From Mageeibacillus sp. UBA5442 (GTDB lineage: Bacteria > Bacillota > Clostridia > Saccharofermentanales > DTU023), in assembly GCA_002427475.1 (NCBI GenBank), contig DIRG01000066.1, positions 21,218 through 39,177 of the forward strand: a DNA stretch of 17,960 bases, written 5' to 3'. The notes beneath the pieces are model-generated. The model saw only the letters and a program-made list of their open reading frames with translations. It searched no databases and was not told the DNA's origin. Shown here in pieces: positions 7,562 to 15,659 of this stretch (position 1 is the first letter of the stretch; every line of letters starts with the position of its first letter). A program made the position numbers and the translations under genes.

Positions 7562-8504
7562 CAAATGGCACCGTCCGGTTTTGCTAGCAGAGACGCTTGA
7601 AGCTCTCGCGCTTAAGCCTGACGGTTTATACGTAGATGTCACTAGTGGAGGCGGCGGACACAGCGCCGCTATTCTATCTCAGCTAAGTGCTGAGGGTCGG
7701 CTCATCGCCTTAGATCGCGATGAGAATGCGAGAGAAGAGACTGGTAGACGATTGGAAGCTATGAATACTGTAGGGAGCTATTCTATCCGTTCGTCAAAGT
7801 TCTCTTCTCTCTCGCAAAACCTCTCTCAGGAAGAAAAGGGGCATATTGATGGTCTGTTAGCAGATCTGGGAACTAGCTCTCATCAACTTGATGAAGGTGA
7901 GCGAGGTTTTTCTTACCATCAGGACGGCCCACTCGATATGAGAATGGATCAGTCGGAAGGAATGACTGCGGCCGAATTATTAGCAGATATTAATGAGGAC
8001 GATTTAGTTAATATACTGCGGGATTATGGCGAAGAAATTCATGCAAGGAGCATTGCCCGCGCAATAGTTGAAGAGCGCAAGCATACAGCATTAGAAACGA
8101 CAGGACAGTTAGCAGAAATAATTCGCCAAGCAGTGCCTCCTTCAGCTAGAAGAAAGAAACATCCGGCAAGAAGAAGCTTTCAAGCAATTCGCATTGCTGT
8201 TAATAGAGAAATTGAAGAAATTGAGTCACTCCTGAAGCAATTACCTGAGATTATGTCGTCAGGAGGACGTGTAGTAATAATTAGTTTTCACTCCTTGGAG
8301 GATCGTTTAGTCAAGCAGACATTCCTCAATTGGGAAGATCCTTGTGAGTGCCCCAGAGATTTTCCTGTTTGCATTTGCGGAAAGAAGCCTTTGGGAAAGA
8401 GACCGCAACGCAAGGTGGTCGAAGCCTCAGCGGCGGAGATCGCTGAGAACAAGAGATCACGCAGTGCGAAATTGCGTGTGTTTGAATTTGGAGGTGTCGC
8501 ATGA
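7542..8504 (+). CDS. rsmH: 16S rRNA (cytosine(1402)-N(4))-methyltransferase RsmH (MraW)
   Basis: RsmH uses S-adenosylmethionine to N4-methylate C1402 in the decoding centre of 16S rRNA. In the 320-residue form starting at 7542, the N-terminal WHRPVLLAETLEAL is followed by the SAM motif VDVTSGGGGHS (31-41). LLADLGTSSHQLD (105-117) and RGFSYHQDGPLDMRMD (121-136) follow. FQAIRIAVNREIEEIE (213-228) and VIISFHSLEDRLVK (245-258) precede the basic C-terminal AENKRSRSAKLRVFE. A Cys cluster (CECPRDFPVCIC) sits at 268-279. This start puts the HxPVLL motif at residue 10, as in homologues, but has no clear ribosome binding site. An in-frame ATG at 7488 has AAGGAG four bases upstream and would add 18 residues, giving a 74-base overlap with mraZ. 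The gene ends in an ATGA overlap with the next gene. Confidence 0.95.
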   Translation: MASADYSKWHRPVLLAETLEALALKPDGLYVDVTSGGGGHSAAILSQLSAEGRLIALDRDENAREETGRRLEAMNTVGSYSIRSSKFSSLSQNLSQEEKGHIDGLLADLGTSSHQLDEGERGFSYHQDGPLDMRMDQSEGMTAAELLADINEDDLVNILRDYGEEIHARSIARAIVEERKHTALETTGQLAEIIRQAVPPSARRKKHPARRSFQAIRIAVNREIEEIESLLKQLPEIMSSGGRVVIISFHSLEDRLVKQTFLNWEDPCECPRDFPVCICGKKPLGKRPQRKVVEASAAEIAENKRSRSAKLRVFEFGGVA

Positions 8505-9088
8505 GCTTATATGAATCTGATGGTAACCTCGCCCGACAAATGAGAAGCTACTCCGCCTATCAGCTTCCTACTCCACAGGAAATGCCGGAGCGACGGTTTG
8601 CTGAAGAAGAGGCGAAGCGGATTAAGAGGCGCCGTCAGCTGCAGCAGGAAGCTGAAATTAAGAAGACTTATCGTGCTCTTAGTCGCGAGAGAGTTCGCAC
8701 ATGCATTGGCGTTGTTATGGCTGTTGCCGCAATGACGGTGATGGTTGCTTTTATAGTGACCAGATATGCTCGTATTACTGAAATGAGTTTTCTTAACTCC
8801 GGAATGAAACAGCGGATTGAGAGAGTAGAAATGTCCAACAACGCTCTCTTCAACAAATTGTCTGAACAATATGATTTTGAATACATTAAAGATAAAGCTC
8901 AGAGTAACCTAGGTTTGCAAGTGGCAGGCAGCAATCAAATAATTTATGTGAAAGGACATAATTCCGACAAGACACTAGTTGGTGATTCCGTTTCTGCTGA
9001 TGAGGATAGTTTAGCAATGGGCAGATTGCATTCTTATCAAGAGAATATCGGTACGATTGAATACTATGTTGAGAGTATGCGCCCGTAA
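8501..9088 (+). CDS. ftsL: FtsL-like bitopic cell division protein (septum formation initiator-like)
   Basis: FtsL proteins are single-pass divisome scaffolds that pair with DivIC/FtsB through a coiled coil and link to DivIB and FtsW-FtsI. This 195-residue product has a long, charged cytoplasmic N-terminus (1-67, rich in Arg, Glu and Lys) and one membrane segment at about 68-88. The outside part is predicted to be a coiled coil (about 95-125, MKQRIERVEMSNNALFNKL), then YDFEYIKDKAQSNLGL, which resembles the conserved end of FtsL/DivIC proteins. About 45 extra residues follow. The call rests on topology and on position between rsmH and ftsI, because primary sequence is poorly conserved in this family. 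GGAGGTG lies directly upstream and the start overlaps the rsmH stop (ATGA). A DivIC-like assignment is the main alternative. Confidence 0.82.
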   Translation: MSLYESDGNLARQMRSYSAYQLPTPQEMPERRFAEEEAKRIKRRRQLQQEAEIKKTYRALSRERVRTCIGVVMAVAAMTVMVAFIVTRYARITEMSFLNSGMKQRIERVEMSNNALFNKLSEQYDFEYIKDKAQSNLGLQVAGSNQIIYVKGHNSDKTLVGDSVSADEDSLAMGRLHSYQENIGTIEYYVESMRP

Positions 9089-9144
9089 ATGGGGTTCAAC
9101 AGCGTGAAATACAAAGCAGATAGACGGAGAATAGTAAACTTTTT

Positions 9145-11622
9145 ATGTCAGGGCGTCGAGACAAACTTACATCATTACGTAGATTTAAGAAAACTGATTC
9201 TAGATCTGTCGGCAGCCTGTCTTTAATTCTTATCAGCGTCGCCTTTATCTTATCGGCGGTGCTAATTGCTTCCCAACTCTATCAACTACATGTAGTCAGT
9301 AGTGATGAATTATCTGCGCAAGCAGCGCGCCAACAGCACTCAGTTAGAAAAATTGATTCCAAACGTGGTTCAATTCTGGATCGCAATGGCTACCCTATGG
9401 TTTCCTCCTCTTATGTCTATCGAGTCGGAATGACTCCTTCGGTCGTAAGTTCTCCTAAATCTAATATTGAGCAAGAAGATATTGCTGATATGATCATAAA
9501 TACTCTTGATCTTGAGGGTGAGAAAGCGGACTCTGTTCGCTCTTTAATTACAGTTAAAGACGGTCTTTCCATGTCTGAAGCAGTTATGCTGGCGAGTGAG
9601 CGCGAAAGTACAGCGTATGTTCAGCTGGCAGCATATGTCCCGGAAAGCAAAGCTGAACGCTTGAAAAATTGGTTGACGGAGAATCGAGTCGGCGGCTTCC
9701 GCTTCGATGCCGAAGAGAAACGTGTTTATAACAATGTTGACCTTGCTTCCTCCATCTTGGGAATGACACGCGCAGAATCAGATGGCCTTGAGGGAGTTTC
9801 AGGACTAGAAGCAAGCTATGAAGACCTCCTTTCCGGCTCCACTACCTACATTTATCAGAAACGAAACAACTATGCTAATCAAGGGGCAGTGCCCTTTTCA
9901 TCGAGTATTAAGCAGGAAGGCGATTCCAGCCATACGATTCACACCACGATTGACAACTCAGTTCAGTCAATTCTACATGAAGAACTCCTTTCTATTGCCG
10001 CAGCAACGGGCTCTATCAATGGTGTCTCCGGGATTGTCATGGATGTCTATACCGGAAATATTTTGGCTATGGACCAGATTCCTTCTTATAGGGCTGATGA
10101 TCCTACCGGCCTCCCACTGGGCGTGGAAGCTGATATCTGGGAGGAGCTAGAGGAAGACGAGCAGGCTAAATATCGAAGTGAGCATCTCTGGACAAATCTT
10201 AATGTGGGAGCGTCTTTTGAACCCGGTTCGACCTTCAAAGCTGTAACGCTGGCGATTGCCTTGGAAGAAGGAGTAAGCGGTGAACACGTTATCTATAATG
10301 ACGATCCTATTACCGTTCAAGGTCAGACCATGTACTGTGTCACTGGACATGGTCATGGTGACGAAACCTTGCGTGAGGCTTTCTATCGTTCCTGCAACCC
10401 GGTATTTGTCCAGGTAGGCAACGAAATTGGCATCGAAAAATACTACGAATACGTAGAGAAATTAGGATTTAAGGGCAAAAGTGGTATTGATTTATACGGT
10501 GAAGTGAGCGGGATTTTTCACACTAATCCCATGCCACTTGATTTAGCCAACCTTAGCTTCGGCGAATCTTCGACCGTAACTCCTTTACAACTGACTAATT
10601 TCTTCGCAACGATAGGCAACGGTGGGAATATGCTTACTCCACGCTTAGTAGGAGCATATACATCTCAGGCTGATGGTGTCTATCACGAAATTCCCGTAGA
10701 AAAGGGCAAACAGATCTTTTCAGACAAGACCAGCAAGCGTGTTTTGGCGTTGCTGGAAGATGTTGTTCTAATGGGTAATAAGACTTTTGGCAGTGAGGGT
10801 TTTAGGCTTGGAGGAAAGACCGGCACTTCGATGGATGAAACGAACGAAATTCCTACCTATTCCTTTGCCGGTGTCGCTCCCATAGATGACCCTCGTATTG
10901 CCACTTTAGTCGTAATCCGCGACCCGGGGATTACAAGCAGCAGTATTATAGCAACTCGCGCGAGCAATCGCATCTCAGCTCGTGTTTTGAATCATCTAGG
11001 GCTTAAACAAGAATACACTGCGACGGATTTGGCAAATTTGAAATACTCAGTAAAAATTCCGTCTTTGGCCGGACTGACAGTAGGTGAGGCGGCTGCAAAG
11101 CTTTCCAATTTGGGGCTTGCGCCTTCTGTGCCGGCTGATCAGTTTTTTCTAGATAAGCCTTTGGCGCAGAGTTTACCGGCTGAAGAAAGTATCTTGGCCA
11201 AAGGATCAACTGTGTGGCTTTACCCGGAGTTGGTAAATGAAGTAGAATGGGTGACTGTACCGGACTTTAGGGCGAAAAATTATCACGAGAGCATTTGGCT
11301 GGCAGCTGAGTCAGGTGTGGTTATTCAAGTTGTTGGTGACATAGATGGAGCCTGCATTGACCAAACTCCACAGAGCTCTTCAGGCGCTGACAATGCTAAT
11401 GATGTAGCTGGAGCTCCGAACGGTACAAATACAAAAAATACTATGGTACCGAAGGGGACAGCGATTAAGCTGAGTTTTTCTGAAGATGTGAATGTAGAGG
11501 AAACAGAACCTGTCGTATACACTACTCCAGTGGTGGCAGATCCTGATCCTCCCGTCAACGCAGATGAAGAAGCAGCTGATGTGTCGCCTGAGGTCGAACC
11601 TGAAACAGATCCTTTGCCTTAG
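9145..11622 (+). CDS. ftsI: Class B penicillin-binding protein with PASTA repeats (FtsI/PbpB/SpoVD type)
   Basis: This is a membrane-anchored D,D-transpeptidase that cross-links septal peptidoglycan as partner of FtsW. The 825 residues contain a basic cytoplasmic tail, a membrane anchor at about 22-45, and a dimerisation domain starting with RGSILDRNGYPM (74-85). The transpeptidase domain has active-site motifs S362TFK, S416CN and K558TGT. Two C-terminal PASTA repeats follow (about 636-695 and 702-780). The second is split by a low-complexity Ser/Asn/Gly/Ala insertion around 744-767. The protein ends in an acidic, Pro-rich tail. PASTA repeats place it with Gram-positive PBP2x/SpoVD proteins. 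Whether it serves vegetative division, sporulation or both cannot be told. The ATG has only a distant CGGAGA 15 bases upstream, but no other in-frame start exists after the TAG at 9121. Confidence 0.95.
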   Translation: MSGRRDKLTSLRRFKKTDSRSVGSLSLILISVAFILSAVLIASQLYQLHVVSSDELSAQAARQQHSVRKIDSKRGSILDRNGYPMVSSSYVYRVGMTPSVVSSPKSNIEQEDIADMIINTLDLEGEKADSVRSLITVKDGLSMSEAVMLASERESTAYVQLAAYVPESKAERLKNWLTENRVGGFRFDAEEKRVYNNVDLASSILGMTRAESDGLEGVSGLEASYEDLLSGSTTYIYQKRNNYANQGAVPFSSSIKQEGDSSHTIHTTIDNSVQSILHEELLSIAAATGSINGVSGIVMDVYTGNILAMDQIPSYRADDPTGLPLGVEADIWEELEEDEQAKYRSEHLWTNLNVGASFEPGSTFKAVTLAIALEEGVSGEHVIYNDDPITVQGQTMYCVTGHGHGDETLREAFYRSCNPVFVQVGNEIGIEKYYEYVEKLGFKGKSGIDLYGEVSGIFHTNPMPLDLANLSFGESSTVTPLQLTNFFATIGNGGNMLTPRLVGAYTSQADGVYHEIPVEKGKQIFSDKTSKRVLALLEDVVLMGNKTFGSEGFRLGGKTGTSMDETNEIPTYSFAGVAPIDDPRIATLVVIRDPGITSSSIIATRASNRISARVLNHLGLKQEYTATDLANLKYSVKIPSLAGLTVGEAAAKLSNLGLAPSVPADQFFLDKPLAQSLPAEESILAKGSTVWLYPELVNEVEWVTVPDFRAKNYHESIWLAAESGVVIQVVGDIDGACIDQTPQSSSGADNANDVAGAPNGTNTKNTMVPKGTAIKLSFSEDVNVEETEPVVYTTPVVADPDPPVNADEEAADVSPEVEPETDPLP

Positions 11623-11644
11623 GCATAGGACTTTTTTCAGATTT

Positions 11645-11650
11645 AGGGAG
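11645..11650 (+). promoter_or_regulatory. Ribosome binding site of murF
   Basis: AGGGAG is 10 bases before the GTG at 11661 and only 1 base before an in-frame TTG at 11652. The spacing favours GTG 11661 as the start. Confidence 0.55.
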
Positions 11651-11660
11651 ATTGATAACA

Positions 11661-13160
11661 GTGGGTAGATTTTTACCAAGTCAAATGATGCAGTGGACAG
11701 GCGGCACTATTGTGCGTGAACCACGGCACGAAAATGATACTGACAGGTTTTACAAGAGTATTTCTACGGATACGCGGTCTTTGCAAGCCGGTGAGGCCTT
11801 CGTTGCCTTGCGTGGCGATCACTTCGATGGACATCGTTTTTTGGACGAAGCAGTGAGGCTAGGAGCGCAATTGCTGGTAGTAGAAAAAGATGAACCTTTG
11901 GTAAAAAAATGGATTGAAGATGTCAAGTCCGGTGAGTTGAATGGGCCAGACCTCCTTTTGGTGGACGATACCTTGCAGGCCTATCAGGATTTAGCAGCAG
12001 GCTATCGCAAGATGTTGAGCTGTTCTGTCATTGCTGTGACAGGCAGTGTAGGCAAGACTACCAGCCGTAATATGATTTGTCAGATGGTGCAGTCGCAATT
12101 AACGTCCGAACAATCCGAAGGTAATTTGAATAATGAGATCGGTTTATCCGAAACGCTCTTGTCAACTGAAGCTGAGACTCAAGTACTCTTGACGGAAGTC
12201 GCCATGGATAGACCGGGCGAGATTGAACAGCTTTCCAAAATCGCGAGGCCAGATATCAGTATTATTACGCAAGTTGGCTTTTCTCATGCCGAATATCTGG
12301 GGACGATACGCGATATTTTAAAAGAGAAAACCTCCATTGTTAAAGGTATGAAAGACAATGGTTTATTAATACTCAACGGTGATGACCCTCTCCTAGAAGA
12401 GTGGTATATCACCGATCCCCCGACGCTGCCGGTCTGGTTTGTCGCCTGCAAAGAAAATATTTCACATTTGGAGCGTGACGGCAGCCCGGTGTTTTGGTGG
12501 GAAGACCTGGTTATTGATAAGAACGGAACTTCCTTTATTGCTCGCAGCAATCTGGCACCGGATGAGAAATGGCAGATAAGCCTGCCCGTCGCCGGCGAGC
12601 ATTATGTGAATACAGCCTTATTCGGATTGGCGGTTGCCTATGCTTTAGGTCTTGATATGGATGAAGCTGCAGCCTCTACTTTGAATTTTGAAAATCTGGA
12701 TGGCCGTCAGCAGGTACTTAACTTTGGCCCTGTAACTGTCATGAACGATGCTTACAATGCTTCGCCGGAATCTTACCTGGCAGCTTTAGAAGCAGTAGAT
12801 TTCATGGCGGAGGAGCGTCGTCGCGTGTTGATTCTAGGAGGCATGCGAGAATTAGGGCGTTACACAAAAGGGGTTCATGAGACAGCGGCCAGACAGGCGC
12901 TGACTAATAATTTTGACCGCATAATTCTTATCGGCCAAGAGACCGAATATACCAAGAACAAACTGATGCAATCTGAAGCTGGGCGCAATGTCTTCGCAGG
13001 TTGGTACACCACAGTCGACGATGCCTTGCCGCGAATTCTCCAAGAGGTTAAAGCTGGGGATTATGTCTTACTTAAAGCTTCACGCTACTACCATCTCGAA
13101 AGGGTGGCGGAGGCGTTAAAGAGGATGTTTGCACCTGAAAAAGAGAGGACACAAGAGTGA
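11661..13160 (+). CDS. murF: UDP-N-acetylmuramoyl-tripeptide--D-alanyl-D-alanine ligase MurF
   Basis: MurF adds D-Ala-D-Ala to UDP-MurNAc-tripeptide in the cytoplasm, using ATP. The 499-residue product has the three Mur ligase domains. The N-terminal substrate domain contains STDTRSLQAGEAFVALRGD (about 35-53). The central ATPase domain contains the P-loop TGSVGKTT (127-134) and GNLNNEIGLSETLL (154-167). The C-terminal domain contains MNDAYNASPES (about 361-371), typical of MurF and distinct from the DNPA(R) motif of MurE. LILGGMRELG (about 390-399) matches the MurF GxMxELG block. GTG 11661 is preferred, and TTG 11652 is possible. murE, which normally precedes it, is absent: only 38 bases separate it from ftsI. 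Its stop overlaps the GTG start of mraY by 4 bases. Confidence 0.95.
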   Translation: MGRFLPSQMMQWTGGTIVREPRHENDTDRFYKSISTDTRSLQAGEAFVALRGDHFDGHRFLDEAVRLGAQLLVVEKDEPLVKKWIEDVKSGELNGPDLLLVDDTLQAYQDLAAGYRKMLSCSVIAVTGSVGKTTSRNMICQMVQSQLTSEQSEGNLNNEIGLSETLLSTEAETQVLLTEVAMDRPGEIEQLSKIARPDISIITQVGFSHAEYLGTIRDILKEKTSIVKGMKDNGLLILNGDDPLLEEWYITDPPTLPVWFVACKENISHLERDGSPVFWWEDLVIDKNGTSFIARSNLAPDEKWQISLPVAGEHYVNTALFGLAVAYALGLDMDEAAASTLNFENLDGRQQVLNFGPVTVMNDAYNASPESYLAALEAVDFMAEERRRVLILGGMRELGRYTKGVHETAARQALTNNFDRIILIGQETEYTKNKLMQSEAGRNVFAGWYTTVDDALPRILQEVKAGDYVLLKASRYYHLERVAEALKRMFAPEKERTQE

Positions 13161-14188
13161 TCTTCTATCTGAGCACAAGAGTATTGACCGGCAATAGTAT
13201 GCTTATATGGGCCTTATTGATGTTTCTGGCAACCGTAACTATTGGGGGCTTTGGTATGCCCCTTGTGAAAAAGCTGAACATCGGCCAACGCGTGCGCGAA
13301 GATGGACCGAAATCACATTACGTGAAAAGCGGTACCCCAACTTTCGGTGCCTTGTTTTTCCTTATACCGTTGTTCCTGATCGGATTTATTACAGCTCTGA
13401 TTTATCCAGGTATGTTGACGACCAGCATGATTCTCCTGTTTATGCTCTTGTTTGCCTTCGTCGGGTTTATCGACGACTATATCAAGGTTCGAGTTTCGCG
13501 CGAAGGATTGAGTGTTAAGCAAAAGACAGTCATTCTTGGCCTGCTCTCGATATTGGCGTCCGCTTGGTTCGTATATCTGCGGCCGGAAGGCGCTTTTATG
13601 CTTGTTCCGTTCACAATGGAAAAGATCGTCTTCAGCGGTATAGGTCAGTTTTTATACTTCCTGATCCTGATCCCTTTCCTTTTTTATATGAGTAATTCGG
13701 TGAATATTACAGATGGTTTGGACGGCCTTCTGTCCGGGCTCATGAGCATTGCCTGCGTCTTTCTTATTATTATTCATCGCATACTGGTTATGGCCGGGAT
13801 TTTGGCCCATCAGTCGCAATTTCTGCCGATGCTTATATTGGCCGGTTGTCTGGGCTTTTTGTTTTTCAACCGCTATCCTGCACGCATCTTTATGGGGGAC
13901 ACCGGTTCTCAATCCTTGGGGATCGGCTTTACTTTATTGACGGTGGCAGCGGGAACACCATATCTGGCAGTCGTAGTCGGCTTTATCTTCTTCTTTGAAG
14001 GATTGTCTGTAGTGATGCAAACGTTGTATTTCCGGCGGACCGGCGGCAGGAGGATCTTCCGTATGGCTCCGATCCATCATCACTTTGAGCTCAGCGGTTG
14101 GTCTGAACAGAAGGTAGTGTACGTTTTTTATCTGGTGGGTGCTATCTGCGGACTGATTGGCATATTATTCGTTGTCGGTGCTTTTTAA
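13157..14188 (+). CDS. mraY: Phospho-N-acetylmuramoyl-pentapeptide-transferase MraY
   Basis: MraY moves phospho-MurNAc-pentapeptide from UDP to undecaprenyl phosphate, forming lipid I at the inner face of the membrane. The 343-residue protein has about ten hydrophobic segments. Hallmarks are GPKSHYVKSGTPTFG (50-64), the catalytic DD pair in FIDDYIKVR (D106, D107), NSVNITDGLDGL (180-191, with N183, D186 and D189), FMGDTGSQSLG (245-255, D248) and the metal/substrate loop MAPIHHHFELSGW (303-315). The start codon is GTG, formed in a GTGA overlap with murF, with GAGAGG about 8 bases upstream. A Met at residue 15 is a less likely start because it would cut the first helix. ftsW follows after 12 bases, where murD is usually found. 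Confidence 0.97.
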   Translation: MIFYLSTRVLTGNSMLIWALLMFLATVTIGGFGMPLVKKLNIGQRVREDGPKSHYVKSGTPTFGALFFLIPLFLIGFITALIYPGMLTTSMILLFMLLFAFVGFIDDYIKVRVSREGLSVKQKTVILGLLSILASAWFVYLRPEGAFMLVPFTMEKIVFSGIGQFLYFLILIPFLFYMSNSVNITDGLDGLLSGLMSIACVFLIIIHRILVMAGILAHQSQFLPMLILAGCLGFLFFNRYPARIFMGDTGSQSLGIGFTLLTVAAGTPYLAVVVGFIFFFEGLSVVMQTLYFRRTGGRRIFRMAPIHHHFELSGWSEQKVVYVFYLVGAICGLIGILFVVGAF

Positions 14189-14200
14189 GAAAGGATACTT

Positions 14201-15634
14201 ATGGCTAGCGATGTGCAAGATCAGCTTATAAGATTTCCGGGTTTAACGGATGAAGAGACCGGTGCAGAAAATTTAGAACTGCGTCCGGAAGATCTTGCCA
14301 GCCACAGGAGGATATCATTGCCATTTTTCTTTATTTGGATCAGCCTGATGGCCTTCGGCTTCATCATGATGTTCAGCGCTAGTTTTGGAGAAAGTTTTGT
14401 CAGTTCAAGTACCTATGTAAATGTTGTCGATGACGAGCTTGCCCTGAATGAGTTGCCGGAAGCGCTACAAACTGAGGTTATAGCCGATGCCACAGCGTTC
14501 GCGTCGCGTCAGTTGTTATTAGGTATCTCCGGTTCGCTCTTGGCTATAGGACTTGCCTTGATCACGCCCTTTCGGCAGTTGTTACGCCCCGGCTTACGCG
14601 AAATAGTCTATTTCGTAATTACCGGTCTTTTGCTCTATACGATGCTGCGAGGAATTACCAGTCAAGGCGCACAGCGCTGGGTAGCGATCGGACCGATTCA
14701 GTTCCAGTCTTCAGAATTAGCCAAAATCGGCGTGGTCTATTATCTTTCTACGTACTTCTTTGAGCGACAACGACAGCGCAGACGGCAACCCGACATAGGA
14801 ACACCTTGGGAAGAGAAGAAGCAGACTGCCTTCAAGAAGATGAATCTCGAGACTTATCGCGACTTCACCCGTCCCTTTTTGCGCATATTGCTATGGGTTG
14901 TCCTCATCGTGCTACAGCCCCATTTATCCGGAGCCATCATTCTGGTCGTGCTGGCACTTCTAATGTTTATTATGGGAAAAATCCCACTACGTTCTTGGCT
15001 CCGAGGCATACTCTTACATGTCATTCCGATCATGCTGGTACTTCTCTTGTTAGCTGCTTTATTGATTCCGGTGGTTTACAATACGTCGCTGCCGGACTTG
15101 ATTTCAGATAGATTCGCTCACTCACAGCGCCGGATCGAATTGTTCCGAGACCGCGATTCTGTGGATGCAGACGGTAGGCGTCAGATAGAACAAGCAGAAA
15201 TTGCTTTTGGAGTGGGGGGAATGACCGGCGTCGGTCTAGGACGCAGTACGCAGAAACTTAATTGGCTCGCAGAAGCGCATAATGATTTCATCTTCCCGAT
15301 TATTGGAGAAGAGCTCGGTTTAATTGGTACGCTAGCTGTCCTGCTCTTGTTTATACTATTTCTTATAGCCGGCTTCTCGGTAGCCTCGCGGGCTTCAAGC
15401 TTAGCTGCGCGCAACATTGCAGGTGGTTTCACGTTTTTGATTGTTTTTCAGGCCTTCCTTAATATGGCGGTTGCGACGAGCCTGATACCGGCAACAGGAA
15501 TTTCAATGCCTTTTTTCTCTGCAGGCGGCACAGCAAACGTTATTTTTGCAGCAGCTGCTGCTTTGGTTTTATGCGTTTCAAAAACAGGCGTTAAGCGTAA
15601 TCGCCAATTAGTGCGCGTCTTGGATCGTAAATAA
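14201..15634 (+). CDS. ftsW: Division SEDS glycosyltransferase FtsW
   Basis: FtsW polymerises septal glycan from lipid II with its partner class B PBP. Position between mraY and murG identifies it as FtsW and not RodA. The 477-residue protein has a 36-residue cytoplasmic lead and about ten membrane segments. Conserved sites are QGAQRWVAIGPIQFQSSELAKI (W160 and following), LQPHLSGAIIL (238-248), GGMTGVGLGRSTQK (339-352) and NDFIFPIIGEELGLIG (361-376, with D362). The usual PFISYGGSS motif appears as PFFSAGGTA (437-445). The first outer loop is enlarged (about 62-103, with an acidic helix-like stretch), and a charged, Arg-rich cytoplasmic insert spans about 188-224. GAAAGGA 6 bases upstream supports the ATG. 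These differences look lineage-specific, and all core residues are kept. Confidence 0.93.
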   Translation: MASDVQDQLIRFPGLTDEETGAENLELRPEDLASHRRISLPFFFIWISLMAFGFIMMFSASFGESFVSSSTYVNVVDDELALNELPEALQTEVIADATAFASRQLLLGISGSLLAIGLALITPFRQLLRPGLREIVYFVITGLLLYTMLRGITSQGAQRWVAIGPIQFQSSELAKIGVVYYLSTYFFERQRQRRRQPDIGTPWEEKKQTAFKKMNLETYRDFTRPFLRILLWVVLIVLQPHLSGAIILVVLALLMFIMGKIPLRSWLRGILLHVIPIMLVLLLLAALLIPVVYNTSLPDLISDRFAHSQRRIELFRDRDSVDADGRRQIEQAEIAFGVGGMTGVGLGRSTQKLNWLAEAHNDFIFPIIGEELGLIGTLAVLLLFILFLIAGFSVASRASSLAARNIAGGFTFLIVFQAFLNMAVATSLIPATGISMPFFSAGGTANVIFAAAAALVLCVSKTGVKRNRQLVRVLDRK

Positions 15635-15659
15635 TGAAGAAAGAGAGTTGCTTGACGAT

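Noticed and set aside
9089..9226. A 45-codon reading frame beginning ATG directly after the ftsL-like stop (TAAATG) and running into ftsI
   Set aside because: It has no ribosome binding site or recognisable family, and about 80 bases of it lie out of frame within ftsI. It looks like a chance frame.
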